64,000 bases of DNA from Akkermansia muciniphila (GCA_945890645.1 CAMDCV010000006.1:1-64000); one strand, 5' to 3'. Shown: positions 28,408 through 38,864, counted from the first letter of the stretch. The notes: generated by a model not told the origin, from the sequence alone. Program-made: numbers and translations.

Positions 28408-29820
28408 ATGAATAATCGACGTGAATTTCTCAAAGCTCTCAGTGCCGGCACCACTGCTGCCATGATGGCCCGCGCACCGCGTTTATCCGCGGAAGAAATC
28501 AAACACCCTGCTGCCAAGGCCGATAGCTGCATTCTTCTCTGGATGGCTGGCGGTATGGCAGCACCCGAAACCTTCGACCCAAAGCGCTACCAGCCGTTTG
28601 AAAAAGGCACCCCCATGTCGCGCATCCTTAGCACGTTTCCTTCTATCCGCACCGCTGTCGATAATATCAATTTCTGCCAAGGTTTGGAAAACATCGCCTC
28701 GGTCATGGATCGTGGCACCATCATCCGCTCGCACGTGCAGCAGGATCTCGGCTCTATCCTCCACTCGCGTCACCAGTACCACTGGCACACCGGCTACGTG
28801 CCCCCACAAACCGTCGCCGCTCCTCACATCGGTGCGTGGATGGCAAAAGTGTTAGGCCCGAAAAATCCAGTCATGCCCGCCTTCATCAACATCGGCCAAC
28901 GCCTCGAAGGCATCGGCGAAAGCGAGGAACTAAAAGCTTTCACCACCGCAGGATTTTTCGGTTCAGAATTCGGCCCGATGAATTTGCCATTCCCTGATCA
29001 AGCAGCGGCCTCGGTCCGACCTCCGCAAGGCATGACGCCGGGACGTTTTCAGAGCCGTCGCGAGCTACTCACGAAGCTTCTCAAAAATTCGCCGCACCGC
29101 GAATACATGTCCGACCACCAGCAAGAGTCCATGCTGCGCTCGCTCGATAACGCCCACCGCCTCCTTTCATCGAAAGAGCGAGACGCCTTCGATATCACGC
29201 TCGAACCAAAAGAAAATTACGACCGCTACAATACCTCTCGCTTCGGTCAAGGTTGCTTGCTCGCCCGACGCCTCGTCGAAAACGGGGCACGCTTTATCGA
29301 AGTCACCACAGAATACGAGCCCTTCTTCCAGTGGGACACTCACAAGAACGGCCACGATGTAGCTGCAAAGATGCACAAGGAAATCGACATGCCCATCGCC
29401 CAACTCATCAAGGATCTCGAAGAGCGCGGGCTTCTCGACCGCACCCTCGTCATCATTGCCAGCGAATTCTCGCGCGATGCCATGATGGAAGGCGGCCCCG
29501 GCTCAAGTGCGAAAGACCAAGCCACCGTCAAAGGTGACACCCTCGAAAGCCCCGCACACTACGGTCTGCACCGCCATTTCACCCAAGGCTCCAGCGTTCT
29601 CATGTTCGGCGGCGGTGTGAAAAAAGGTCACGTCCACGGTGCCACGGCAGATGAGCGCCCACTCGTCGCTATCAAGGATCCAGTCACCATTACCGACCTC
29701 CATGCCACGATCTTCACTGCCATGGGCATCAGTCCGAAAACGGTTTACGACATCGAGCAACGTCCCTTCTACGCCACCCTCGACGGCAAAGGAAAATCAG
29801 TCGATTCCATCTTCGCCTAA
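28408..29820 (+). CDS. DUF1501 family protein with Tat signal
   Basis: This 470-aa protein starts MNNRREFLKALSAGTTAAMM, a Tat-like leader. The body is the alkaline-phosphatase/sulfatase-like DUF1501 fold: CILLWMAGGMAAPETFDPK, SHVQQDLGSILHSRHQYHWH, WDTHKNGHD, VIIASEFSRDAMMEGGPGSS and AHYGLHRHF. It forms a standard two-gene unit with the preceding PSCyt gene. Enzymatic activity has not been shown for the family. A small terminator follows 16 bases later. Confidence 0.93.
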   Translation: MNNRREFLKALSAGTTAAMMARAPRLSAEEIKHPAAKADSCILLWMAGGMAAPETFDPKRYQPFEKGTPMSRILSTFPSIRTAVDNINFCQGLENIASVMDRGTIIRSHVQQDLGSILHSRHQYHWHTGYVPPQTVAAPHIGAWMAKVLGPKNPVMPAFINIGQRLEGIGESEELKAFTTAGFFGSEFGPMNLPFPDQAAASVRPPQGMTPGRFQSRRELLTKLLKNSPHREYMSDHQQESMLRSLDNAHRLLSSKERDAFDITLEPKENYDRYNTSRFGQGCLLARRLVENGARFIEVTTEYEPFFQWDTHKNGHDVAAKMHKEIDMPIAQLIKDLEERGLLDRTLVIIASEFSRDAMMEGGPGSSAKDQATVKGDTLESPAHYGLHRHFTQGSSVLMFGGGVKKGHVHGATADERPLVAIKDPVTITDLHATIFTAMGISPKTVYDIEQRPFYATLDGKGKSVDSIFA

Positions 29821-29835
29821 TTCAAAGGAAAGGAG

Positions 29836-29858
29836 CACAGGCATCTTGCCTGTGTTTT
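29836..29858 (+). terminator. Short rho-independent terminator after the DUF1501 gene
   Basis: CACAGGCA (29836-29843) pairs with TGCCTGTG (29847-29854) around a 3-nt loop, followed by four T. The stem is short but perfect. Confidence 0.65.
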
Positions 29859-29916
29859 CATTTCTCTTCAGTGGAGAGATGCCTGCCTGTCTCGCTGAGC
29901 GGAGTGCACCTTACCA

Positions 29917-30990
29917 TCAAGGATCAAAATCCGTACCGAGAAACTTGCTCGCCGCCTGACCAGCATAACGTTTTCCTTCATGATACAGCACGAAGGATCC
30001 GCCCGTCTTTTTCGCAATTTCACTAAGATCATAGGCAGGTGAGCCGGGAAGTTCAAAGGCGATCGTGTCGACAGGAATGCCCGTCGGATTGAGCGTTTTC
30101 ATGTCGTCCAAGACCATGTTGCTGTCGCGTGCTTCACCATCAGAAAGCAAATAAATCACATCCGGTGGTGGCCCCATCGACAGTGCCATTTTCATCGGCG
30201 AAAACCAACCCGTATTGCCTTGCGCAGCCGTGGCATTAATTTTAGCGATCGCTTTCGCTTTCGTATCTTTATCTGCCGGCATCCAATCGACCATCGGCAC
30301 CTCGCCCAAACCATTCCATCCCTTATCCACCTGATTCGGGCCGGGAGTCTCATCAGTCCACGCGTTGTGAGAAAAGTAAATCACCTTAAAGCGCATGTTG
30401 TCAGAGAGCCCGTTGATCGAATTGATCAGCTCTTTTTTCAGCAATTGAATGCGAGTGCCCCCTGCGCAATCACTTTCCATCGATAAGGAAAAATCGACGA
30501 TATACGCCACGCGGCGACCCGTGCGCTTGGTACCGAAGAATGACGAACCACCGCCGCCATCACCATCACCATCACCCGAACCAAAGCCGGCATTAAAATC
30601 ATCGTCCATGCCGAATGGCCGCGTCGGGTCCACTACCTCAGGCACGGGCACTGCAATCGATGAGGGCGTCGTCGCTGCAATCACGCGCGCCATCGAAGAA
30701 CTCGAACTCGCGGGCTTCGGCTTGAGACCGCGTGCCATGTCTTTCGGACGATCAACGATTTCTTCTTTTACGACGGGTGCTTGATAAGTGACAATAACCG
30801 GCACGTCACGAAAGTTCGGTAAGATTGCAATCAAGGCCAGAATCGCACCACACAAGGCAACCACCACAGCCGACACTATGATCGATTGAATGCTATCCTT
30901 CTTCTTCTGCGCAGCGAGATGCATCTCCATCTGCTGTTGGCGCGAGGCGAGCTTCGTCGAGGGTCGGGTGAGGTTCAGTTGTTGTTTCAT
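29917..30990 (-). CDS. von Willebrand factor A domain membrane protein
   Basis: This 357-aa protein has a basic N-terminal cytoplasmic segment, one membrane helix at about 34-56 (SIIVSAVVVALCGAILALIAIL), a polar linker with a Gly/Asp run (SGDGDGDGGGGSS), and a VWA domain. The MIDAS motif is DFSLSMES near residue 170. Later, VIYFSHNAW and IYLLSDGEARDSN show the rest of the fold. VWA proteins bind partners through a metal ion; the partner here is unknown. The gene is divergent from hprK. Confidence 0.85.
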   Translation of the reverse strand: MKQQLNLTRPSTKLASRQQQMEMHLAAQKKKDSIQSIIVSAVVVALCGAILALIAILPNFRDVPVIVTYQAPVVKEEIVDRPKDMARGLKPKPASSSSSMARVIAATTPSSIAVPVPEVVDPTRPFGMDDDFNAGFGSGDGDGDGGGGSSFFGTKRTGRRVAYIVDFSLSMESDCAGGTRIQLLKKELINSINGLSDNMRFKVIYFSHNAWTDETPGPNQVDKGWNGLGEVPMVDWMPADKDTKAKAIAKINATAAQGNTGWFSPMKMALSMGPPPDVIYLLSDGEARDSNMVLDDMKTLNPTGIPVDTIAFELPGSPAYDLSEIAKKTGGSFVLYHEGKRYAGQAASKFLGTDFDP

Positions 30991-31129
30991 GCAGCAGTGC
31001 TGTCAGCTTTTCCCAAAGCTACTGATCTATGGCTGCCTTGGCGAGTGAAAAATCGAGCCCATCCTCGTCGTCGAACACAAATTTTTTCCCTTCTTGTCGA
31101 GCCGACCATTTTCCCGCATAATCGATGCC

Positions 31130-32086
31130 ATGGCTGCCAGCAATAAAATCCGCACCGTCAACGCCATCACCGTCGGCGAGTTTTACGAACATCACAAAGA
31201 CGCGCTCGGACTGGAATTGCTCAGTGAAAAACACGACCTGCAACGCCTCATCCGCGAACCCGCCGTGAACCGACCCGGCCTCGCCTTAGCAGGATTTCTC
31301 TCTTACTTCGCTCGCAAGCGTATCCAGATTCTCGGCAACTCAGAACTTTCCTATCTCGAAAAATTGCCACCTCTCCGCCAAATGGCTCGCTTCCGACGTC
31401 TCTGCAAGGAAGGCATCCCCTGCCTCGTCGTATCGCGCAATCGCGGCCTACCAGAAAACCTGCTCGCTCTCGCCGCCGAATACGAACTGCCCATCTTCGG
31501 CACCTCGCAGGTCACGATGAAGTTCCTCAACGCGGCCACCCTGCGCTTGGAGAATGATTTTTCACCCATCACCACGCTTCATGGATGCATGGTCGATGTC
31601 CGCGGCATCGGCGTCCTCATCATGGGCAAGAGCGGCTCAGGAAAATCGGAAACCGCGATCGGTCTCATCGAAAAAGGCGCGTCGCTCGTAGCCGATGACA
31701 TGGTGCGCGTGAAATTCGTCGGAGGCGAACTGATGGCCTACTCACCCGAGCTCTCACGCGGCTACATCGAAATGCGTGGCATCGGCATCGTCAACGTCGC
31801 GAACCTCTACGGCCTCGCAGCGATCCGACCAGAAAAACGACTGGATCTTATTGTTACCCTCAAGCCACACGCCGACCTCAACAACGTTGATCGGCTCGGC
31901 ATCCAGACCAACACCTTCGAAGTGTTAGGCCAACCGATCCCACACGTAGAGATCCCCGTAGCGCCCGGTCGCGACAACGCCCGCATGATCACCATCGCCG
32001 CCCTCGATCAACAACTCCGACGCCTAGGCTACAACATGGCCGACGAATTCAATCAACGCCTCCTCAAGCACATGAGTGAGAAGTGA
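31130..32086 (+). CDS. hprK: HPr kinase/phosphorylase
   Basis: The ATG at 31130 (MAASNKIRTVNAITV) gives 318 aa, the usual HprK size; upstream in-frame ATG at 31094 is less likely. The N-terminal domain ends in PGLALAGFLSYFARKRIQILG, typical of HprK. The Walker A loop GKSGSGKSE is near 165-173, and the signature region ELSRGYIEMRGIGIVNVANLYG follows. HprK phosphorylates and dephosphorylates Ser46 of HPr and links carbon status to regulation. No PTS genes are nearby, which is common in PVC bacteria. Confidence 0.95.
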   Translation: MAASNKIRTVNAITVGEFYEHHKDALGLELLSEKHDLQRLIREPAVNRPGLALAGFLSYFARKRIQILGNSELSYLEKLPPLRQMARFRRLCKEGIPCLVVSRNRGLPENLLALAAEYELPIFGTSQVTMKFLNAATLRLENDFSPITTLHGCMVDVRGIGVLIMGKSGSGKSETAIGLIEKGASLVADDMVRVKFVGGELMAYSPELSRGYIEMRGIGIVNVANLYGLAAIRPEKRLDLIVTLKPHADLNNVDRLGIQTNTFEVLGQPIPHVEIPVAPGRDNARMITIAALDQQLRRLGYNMADEFNQRLLKHMSEK

Positions 32087-32210
32087 GATTGAAAGTGCAA
32101 AGTCAGCAGTGATCAGTGAGTAGTGTTTTTCGACAACCAAACCATCCCGACTCAAATCCCTTTCGTGTATTTGGTGGTCAAGCATGCCTTAAAATCCGGA
32201 AAATCCGTCG

Positions 32211-35200
32211 TTAAAATTTAACCTCTCTACTAACTGCCTCCCAGGCCTGGCGGATCTTCTTCTCGGAAATACTCCCGCGCACCGGAATATTCGGCGCAAA
32301 AAACGATATGCGATATTCCATCAACATCCACCCGATCGCCCATAACTCCACGCGCTGCGGCTCGCGTTTCCACGCGTCAAACCACGGCTCCCACAGGTCT
32401 CGCACGCGATCCATTTTTTCCAAATCTTTCTGAATCGGTAGACTTTGCAGTCGATCGATCCGCATCTGCATCGCTTGCAAATGCCTCGGATAATCGCACA
32501 ACACCGCATGCCCCGCCCGCCACACGAATTGCTCGCGCATCAACCACTCCAAACTCTCGCGAATGTCTTCTCCCACCGCGGCTAAAAATTTCGACGCCCG
32601 TTGCGCCTCACACCATTCCTGCAATCGCGGCACTTGCGACACCACCGCATCGAGCGCCTGACCTATCGGCACGGCCGCCGCATGCCAATCACCACGCGCC
32701 TTGGCAGCGAGCTTCGAAAACTCATCTGCGGTTCGCGGCACCGCGCCCAACGCCCCTTCCGCTGACAACTGAATCAAAGTCTCCAGCTTCGTGCCACCCA
32801 CCCCCAAGCGCGGCAACTCGACCCGCGCCGCGAGACCGATCGGAAATTTTTTCGTGAGATACGCGACTTGATCGGCCTGCGCCAGCATCAGCAATCTTGC
32901 ACAACCCGCCCGATGCGATTGACGCGCCTGCTCGGGTTCATGAAAGGCCCTTACGCCCACACACACACCTTCATCCACCAGCGCGGGATAAGCAAAGCCA
33001 CCGATGCTTTCGACTTTCTCGGGCAAGTCCATCGGCCACGTGGTCGCACCACTGCACTGCCACTCTTCGTTCGCATGTTCTTCGAGACGCTTGCGCAACA
33101 GGGGTTTGAGCTTCTCTCGCAGCGCCGACAAATCCGTGCCTAACAAAATCTCATTGCCCTCATCATCGCAGACCCAGCATTTCACCTGCCACTCGGGCGG
33201 CAGCGCTGCGAGATCGATATCGGACTCAGGCACGCTGTAGCGCAAACGACTTTGCACCTGCTGAATCAAGGCCTGCACCAGCGTGATCCGCGGCGTTTGA
33301 TCGGCATAGAGCTCGACAAATTCGCGCACGAAATCACTGATCGGCTGACACGCCTTGCGCAGGTCTTTCGGCAGTGCCCGCACGAGAAATTCCACCCGAT
33401 CCGCCAAATGCCCAGACACGCCCCATTGCAGCAAGGCCTCGGGGAAATCGCGCAACTGATCGATGTGCACACCGATCGTCACCCCATCATCGCGCTCGCT
33501 TGGTGCCATCGCGTAATAGACGCTGTATTCCTGATCCTGCCACGTCAACGAATCAGGAAAGCCCGACATGTCCTCTAACAAATTTTCATCCCACACCACA
33601 TCGCGCACCTCGGCGAACAAAGTCTTTTCATAATCCATGCGCCATTGATGAAAGGCCTTCGCGGTGCACATGCCTGCAGGAATGCGTTCGTCGAAAAACG
33701 CATAGACTTGCTCTTCGCTCCACAAGTAATCGGGCCGACGCATCTTCGCTTCCATCGCCCGCACCTCCTCGCGCACTTGTTGCAAGTGCTGCAACGACGG
33801 ACAAGCCGCACGTATGCCGCCGCCGAGCAAGCCTTCGCGAATGAACACTTCGCGCGCGGCAGCGGGATCGATCCGACCCCAGTGCACGGGCCTATCTTTC
33901 ACCACCACCAGCCCACCACACAGGACGGTCTCTTTCGCATACACCGCGCCCTGTTTTTCCTCCCAGTAGCCGTGGCTGTAGCGGTAGGTGCACAGGTGCG
34001 ACGCGACTTGTTCCACCCAGGTCGGATCGATCCTCGCCAAGCGCCGTGCCCACAAACGCGTGGTCTCGACAATCTCCATGCCGATCACCCAATCAAAGCG
34101 TTTCGCGGAAAATAAGCCCGACCCCGGAAACACGGCGAAGGCGCCACCGCTCGCACTCTTATAAATTTTCTCCTGCACATCCCACAACGCAAATTGGCGC
34201 GGCACACCGGCGAGCAAGGAGCGATGAAACGGATCGTACGCCGCCTGCCACTCGGCATCGTTGGACTCCAAACGCAACAAGGGCTTCGGGATGTCCCACT
34301 TCAGTTCGCGTTGGCACAAGTCTAACAATTCTTCGTGAATGTTCCCCCACTCCATCGCCCGACGCATGTTCAAAAATGCTTCGTTGCAGTACTTGCGCAA
34401 GGCATTGCGACGCCACTTGCCCTTTTCCTGAAAGCGTTGCAAGTCGAGCCACAAACGCAGCAAGGAGAAAAAGTCGGACTGCGGGTGCTTCCAGCGCGCA
34501 TGGGCGGCATCGGCTTCTTTTTGTTTTTCCGCAGGACGCTCGCGCGGATCGCTGCTCTCGAGTGCTGCGATCACGGGCAACAATTCGCGCAGGCATCGCT
34601 CGTGCGCCGCTTCTAACAACATCCGCGCCAATCGAGGATCGACGGGCATGCGCGCCATCTGTCGACCGGCTTCGGTGAGCTGCTTGTCCTTGCCCAGCGC
34701 CCCGACCTCGCGCAGGGTTCTATAGCCCTCCGACACGGCCTTAGGCGCGGGCGCATCAATCAGAGGAAATTCTTCGATCGGCGGCAAGCCTAACGAAATC
34801 ATCCGCAAGATCACTCCAGCCAAGGAACTGCGACGGATCTCCGGATCGGTAAATTCCGAGCGTTCGGCGAGGTCATCTTCGTCGTAGAGCCGCACGCAAA
34901 TGCCTTCCTTCACCCGACCGCAGCGGCCCTTGCGCTGTCGGGCGCTGGCCTGGCTCACGGGCTCGATCTGCAAGCGCTGCACGCCGCGCGCGGGGCTCCA
35001 TCGACTCACCCGCGCCACACCCGAATCGACGACGCTGGTGATGCGCGGGATGGTCAGTGATGTTTCCGCAACATTGGTCGCAAGAATCACCCGACGCAAA
35101 TTCCCCGGCGAAAACACGCGCTGCTGATCACCCATACTCAAGCGCGCATACAGCGGTAAAATTTCCGTGCGAAAGTAGCGACGCCCTTCCAAGGCATCGG

Positions 35201-35945
35201 CGCACTCGCGGATCTCTTTTTCGCCGGGCAAAAATACCAACACATCGCCCACCGGATCCATGTCGCTCAGCCAATCGACCGCGCGTGCGACGTGCTGCGG
35301 CAACTCCTCTTCCTCCTCGGGCGGCAGGAAAAATTCTTCCACGCCATAAGTCCGACCTTCGGCCTGGATGATTGGCACCTCTTGCCCGTCCTCGCGAAAA
35401 AATTCCGCAAAGGCACCGGCATCGAGCGTCGCCGATGAAATCACGATCTTCAAACTCGGTCGCACCCGACGCAGCTCTTTCAAGTAGCCTAGCAGAAAAT
35501 CAATATTGAGCGAGCGTTCGTGCGCTTCATCGAGAATGATCGCATCGTAGCGTTTCAGCATGCGGTCTCCTTGCGTCTCCGCGAGCAGAATGCCATCGGT
35601 CATGAACTTGATCCGCGTCGCCGCCGAAGTCTTTTCATCAAAGCGCACCTGATAGCCCACGAGACCACCGAGGGCTTGCTTCAATTCCTCCGCCACCCGC
35701 TTCGCCACACTCACCGCCGCAATCCGCCGCGGCTGCGTCACGCCGATCAAGCCCATCTTGTCCGCATAAATTTCCCGCAAAACTTCCGTGACCATCTTCG
35801 GCAACTGCGTCGTCTTCCCCGATCCCGTCTCGCTCACCACTACCAACACATCGTGTGCTCGCAGTGCCTCCATGATCTCCCCACGCAAGCCCACCACCGG
35901 CAGCTCCGCCGGGTAATGCCACTTCATCTGCAAGGACTCCTCCAC
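32211..35945 (-). CDS. hrpA: DEAH-box ATP-dependent RNA helicase HrpA
   Basis: This 1244-aa protein has Walker A SETGSGKTTQLP near 37-48, the DEAH box (LDEAHERSLN) near 138, SSATLD (motif III) and QRKGRCGRVKEG (motif VI). The helicase-associated winged-helix domain follows, and the C-terminal two-thirds carry the DUF3418 region of HrpA (GVTIGVHIDQLRDFPEALLQWGVSGH). HrpA acts on mRNA and rescues stalled ribosomes in E. coli. Length is close to the normal ~1300 aa. The upstream flank is the repeat-rich intergenic region at 35946. Confidence 0.95.
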   Translation of the reverse strand: MEESLQMKWHYPAELPVVGLRGEIMEALRAHDVLVVVSETGSGKTTQLPKMVTEVLREIYADKMGLIGVTQPRRIAAVSVAKRVAEELKQALGGLVGYQVRFDEKTSAATRIKFMTDGILLAETQGDRMLKRYDAIILDEAHERSLNIDFLLGYLKELRRVRPSLKIVISSATLDAGAFAEFFREDGQEVPIIQAEGRTYGVEEFFLPPEEEEELPQHVARAVDWLSDMDPVGDVLVFLPGEKEIRECADALEGRRYFRTEILPLYARLSMGDQQRVFSPGNLRRVILATNVAETSLTIPRITSVVDSGVARVSRWSPARGVQRLQIEPVSQASARQRKGRCGRVKEGICVRLYDEDDLAERSEFTDPEIRRSSLAGVILRMISLGLPPIEEFPLIDAPAPKAVSEGYRTLREVGALGKDKQLTEAGRQMARMPVDPRLARMLLEAAHERCLRELLPVIAALESSDPRERPAEKQKEADAAHARWKHPQSDFFSLLRLWLDLQRFQEKGKWRRNALRKYCNEAFLNMRRAMEWGNIHEELLDLCQRELKWDIPKPLLRLESNDAEWQAAYDPFHRSLLAGVPRQFALWDVQEKIYKSASGGAFAVFPGSGLFSAKRFDWVIGMEIVETTRLWARRLARIDPTWVEQVASHLCTYRYSHGYWEEKQGAVYAKETVLCGGLVVVKDRPVHWGRIDPAAAREVFIREGLLGGGIRAACPSLQHLQQVREEVRAMEAKMRRPDYLWSEEQVYAFFDERIPAGMCTAKAFHQWRMDYEKTLFAEVRDVVWDENLLEDMSGFPDSLTWQDQEYSVYYAMAPSERDDGVTIGVHIDQLRDFPEALLQWGVSGHLADRVEFLVRALPKDLRKACQPISDFVREFVELYADQTPRITLVQALIQQVQSRLRYSVPESDIDLAALPPEWQVKCWVCDDEGNEILLGTDLSALREKLKPLLRKRLEEHANEEWQCSGATTWPMDLPEKVESIGGFAYPALVDEGVCVGVRAFHEPEQARQSHRAGCARLLMLAQADQVAYLTKKFPIGLAARVELPRLGVGGTKLETLIQLSAEGALGAVPRTADEFSKLAAKARGDWHAAAVPIGQALDAVVSQVPRLQEWCEAQRASKFLAAVGEDIRESLEWLMREQFVWRAGHAVLCDYPRHLQAMQMRIDRLQSLPIQKDLEKMDRVRDLWEPWFDAWKREPQRVELWAIGWMLMEYRISFFAPNIPVRGSISEKKIRQAWEAVSREVKF

Positions 35946-36396
35946 TCACGAGCCATAGCTCTTCTTATCCAAATTGAAAAGCCGAGTTTCCCAAAATCAA
36001 AAATCAAAAATCGTCAACTTGTCCTTCCATAGCCGAATGGCGACGGAGGATCATCAATCGTAAATCTTCCAACTCTTAGCGCCAACGGTGCGCTCCTATA
36101 CCAGCCTAGTGGCAACGCCCTAGGATAAATACCATCCAAAAAAATCCCCGAGCTCTGAAGGAGCGGCACCCTGCTTTGAAGATTCTTCACCGCTAAGGAC
36201 GCAAAGACGCCGAGACGCAAAGGATTGAAAAGTGCTTTGTTCTTTGGTTTTCTCAAATCAAAAATCGACAATCAAAATTCGAAAATCGTCAATTTTCCAA
36301 AAGAAAAAGACTGCTCACTGATCACTGATCACTGATCACTCGCCACTTTGCCCAATGAAACAGCAACTTTTCGCCCTCCCCGTAGTTCAAACCCAC
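35946..36396 (+). repeat. Repeat-rich intergenic region (about 450 bases)
   Basis: No gene is seen. Contents: a copy of the sequence beginning AACTTGTCCTTCCATAGCCG (about 36015-36050); an element at 36078-36170 that recurs at 39296-39387 (both contain CCAACGGTGCG, CAGCCTAG, CAACGCCCTAGG and CTCTGAAGGAGC); a run of CGCAAAG-like units near 36190-36225; short ATCAAAAATCGACAATC repeats; and three tandem ACTGATC units near 36315-36340. Confidence 0.75.
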
Positions 36397-37374
36397 ATGC
36401 TCCGCTATCTACTCACTCTTTTACTCTTCTCCGCTTCCCTACCAGCCGCAGAAAAGCCCCTCTACGATCCACTCAAGACCGCCGACAGTAAAATCGTCTC
36501 GGAGACATTCGAGGCCACCGACGCCGCGCGCAACCGCACGCTGCCCTTGCGCGTGTATCTGCCCGAGTCCACCAAACCGTGTCCTGTCATTCTGTTTTCT
36601 CACGGACTCGGCGGCTCGCGTGATAACAATCCTTATCTCGGCAATCATTGGGCCAAGCGCGGCTATGTGGTGGTCTTCGTGCAACACCCCGGCAGCGACG
36701 AATCCGTCTGGAAAGGAGTGCCCGCCCTGCAACGCATGACGGCGATGAAAAAAGCGGCATCGCTCGAAAATGTCATCGCCCGCGGACAGGACATTCCGTT
36801 CGTGATCACCACGCTGAGCACTTGGAATCTCGACAAAAAACATCCGCTCCACGGGCGAATGAATCTCGATGCCATCGGCATGTCGGGCCACTCGTTCGGC
36901 GCCAACACCACCCAATCCGTCGCGGGGCAGGAATTTCCGGGCAACAAGCTTTCCTTCACCGAACCAAGAATCGATGCCGCGGTGATGATGAGCCCCGGCC
37001 CACCAGCGATCGGCGACCCCGCCCAAGCCTTCGGCAACATCAAGATCCCCTGCCTGCTGATGACCGGGACAAAGGATGATAGCCCGATCGGAAATCAGAC
37101 GCCCGAAGATCGACTCAAAGTCTTTCCCCACCTGCAAAAAGCGCCCGCCTGGCAAGTGGTCTTCGACGGCGCCACGCACATGGACTTCGGACAGCGTTCC
37201 TTACGAGGTCAGGAAATCAAAAACACCCGCTATCACCAAGCCATCCTAGCCCTCAGCACCGCCTTCTGGGACTCCACGCTCAAAAAAAACAACGCCGCCA
37301 CCACATGGCTCAAAGGAAAAGATCCCCGCTTCGTTCTAGACGCCAAAGACGTCTGGCAAACGAATGGGAAGTGA
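36397..37374 (+). CDS. Secreted alpha/beta hydrolase (dienelactone/PAF-acetylhydrolase-like)
   Basis: The start ATG at 36397 (MLRYLLTLLLFSASLPAAE) gives 325 aa with a signal peptide. The alpha/beta hydrolase fold shows PCPVILFSHGLGGSRDNN (oxyanion-hole region), the nucleophile elbow GHSFGANT (Ser near 166), an acid region (IPCLLMTGTKDDSPIG) and a late His (FDGATHMDFG). The family handles esters or lipids, but the substrate is unknown. The gene lies alone between two repeat-rich intergenic regions. Confidence 0.87.
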   Translation: MLRYLLTLLLFSASLPAAEKPLYDPLKTADSKIVSETFEATDAARNRTLPLRVYLPESTKPCPVILFSHGLGGSRDNNPYLGNHWAKRGYVVVFVQHPGSDESVWKGVPALQRMTAMKKAASLENVIARGQDIPFVITTLSTWNLDKKHPLHGRMNLDAIGMSGHSFGANTTQSVAGQEFPGNKLSFTEPRIDAAVMMSPGPPAIGDPAQAFGNIKIPCLLMTGTKDDSPIGNQTPEDRLKVFPHLQKAPAWQVVFDGATHMDFGQRSLRGQEIKNTRYHQAILALSTAFWDSTLKKNNAATTWLKGKDPRFVLDAKDVWQTNGK

Positions 37375-37829
37375 GCCCTACTTCGTTCCGCTCAGCGGAA
37401 CTACGAAGGGTGAACTTTGTGCTTTGTGCTTTGCGCCCTAGTTCTCTCAAATCAAAAATCGACAATCAAAAATCGACAATCGTCAATGATCGTTAAGAGA
37501 AAAGACCGCTTCGCTTTCAGACATAAGACATAAGACTTGAGCAAGAAGGAAACGCAGGAAGAATTGCCTCGCGCAAAGGCGCCAAGCCGCAAAGGATTGA
37601 ATAAATTATTTGTGCCCTACTTCGTCCCGCTCAGCGGAACTCCGAAGGGTGAACCTTGTGCCTTGTTCTCTCAAATCAACAATCAAAAATCATCAACTTG
37701 TCCTTCCATAGCCGAATGGCGACGGAGGATCGTCAATTTTCAAAAAGTCCATTCACTACTCACCATTCACTACTCACTACTCCAAAAACCAAGCTTGCTT
37801 GTCTAACTTCATCCGCTATGTAAAGAGCC
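37375..37829 (+). repeat. Repeat-rich intergenic region with left copy of a 229-bp direct repeat
   Basis: No gene is seen. A REP-like imperfect palindrome (CTTCGTTCCGCTCAGCGGAA and following CTACGAAG) lies at about 37380-37408 and again near 37620. The segment 37519-37747 is nearly identical in length and sequence to 38968-39196 on the other side of the beta-propeller gene. It is followed by TTCACTACTCACCA-type low-complexity units. Confidence 0.8.
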
Positions 37830-38864
37830 ATGGATGCATCTCCATTCTCACGCCGGAAATTTTTAACGATGGGAAGCGCGGCCCTGATGACGCAAAGGCT
37901 TTGCTCGACGGCTCGCGCCGAGGGCGTATTGGGGCAGGCCGATTTTGTCTACCGCATCGTCCCCGCTTGGGGCGTTCTCGGTGCAGCGACGCCGGTGAAA
38001 AACTGTCATGGCATCGTCTGTGATCGGGAGGGCAACCTCATCCTCCTCACCGACGAAGTACGGAACAACTTCATCGTCTATGATGCCGCGGGAAAGCTCC
38101 TCCACAAATGGGACTCGGCCTACCCCGGAGCCCATGGTCTTTCGCTTGTCACCGAAGGAGGAAAAGAGCTGCTGTACTTTACCGATTTGGAGCGACACAT
38201 GGTATTTCGCTCCACCCTCAGTGGGGAAATCACGGGTGAGTGGGAATGGCCGGCACAGACAGGAAAATACACCAAGAAAGCCGAATACCGTCCCTCGTGG
38301 ACACTGCACAAAGCGAATGGCGAGTTCTTTGTGCTCGATGGCTATGGCCGCGATTTCATCATCCATTATGGCGCGGACGGAAAACAGAAGGGCCTATTTG
38401 GCGGCCAAGAAGGCGGCATCGCTCACTGGGGACCACATGGCGGGATGATCGATGCCAACCGCAAGGGCGAGGAAACACTGCTGATCGCGATGAGCGACCA
38501 ACAACATCTCCTACGCCTGGATCTGCAGGGAAACAAGCTCGGCGAGATTGCGCTGCCGGGAGGAAATCCACGACAGATCAAAAAGCACGGCGACCATTAC
38601 TTCGTCGCGCATCTGGCCGACAACTGGCCCGCGGATCGCGACAGCCACGGATTTCTTTCGGTGTTGAATTCGGATCTGAAAGTGATCTCCAACATTGCAG
38701 GCCACGCCCCCGAATACGGCGACGACGGAAAGCTACGAAAAATGTCCCACCGCGAACCCGTCTTCCTCCATCCGCATGATCTCGCCGTCGGCAAGGACGG
38801 TAGTTTGTATGTGGCCCAATTCGCCTCAAAAAACACCTACCCGATCAAGCTGGAGCGGATCTGA
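37830..38864 (+). CDS. Tat-exported NHL/beta-propeller protein
   Basis: This 344-aa protein starts MDASPFSRRKFLTMGSAALM, a twin-arginine signal. The mature part has repeated propeller blades: HGIVCDREGNLILLTDEVRN, HGLSLVTEGGKELLYFTD, LHKANGEFFVLDGYGRDFIIH and HDLAVGKDGSLYVAQFASK. The pattern is like NHL-repeat proteins and peptidyl-alpha-hydroxyglycine lyase relatives, so it may be a metal-binding lyase or a ligand-binding propeller. The exact family cannot be fixed. It is enclosed by two long direct repeats. Confidence 0.82.
   Translation: MDASPFSRRKFLTMGSAALMTQRLCSTARAEGVLGQADFVYRIVPAWGVLGAATPVKNCHGIVCDREGNLILLTDEVRNNFIVYDAAGKLLHKWDSAYPGAHGLSLVTEGGKELLYFTDLERHMVFRSTLSGEITGEWEWPAQTGKYTKKAEYRPSWTLHKANGEFFVLDGYGRDFIIHYGADGKQKGLFGGQEGGIAHWGPHGGMIDANRKGEETLLIAMSDQQHLLRLDLQGNKLGEIALPGGNPRQIKKHGDHYFVAHLADNWPADRDSHGFLSVLNSDLKVISNIAGHAPEYGDDGKLRKMSHREPVFLHPHDLAVGKDGSLYVAQFASKNTYPIKLERI

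Noticed and set aside
36315-36345. CRISPR-like array in the short tandem repeats
   Set aside because: The units are 7-8 bases, contiguous, without spacers or cas genes.
37305-37806. Small plus-strand frames in the repeat-rich region
   Set aside because: They are translations of dispersed repeats and recur in the second copy at 38986.
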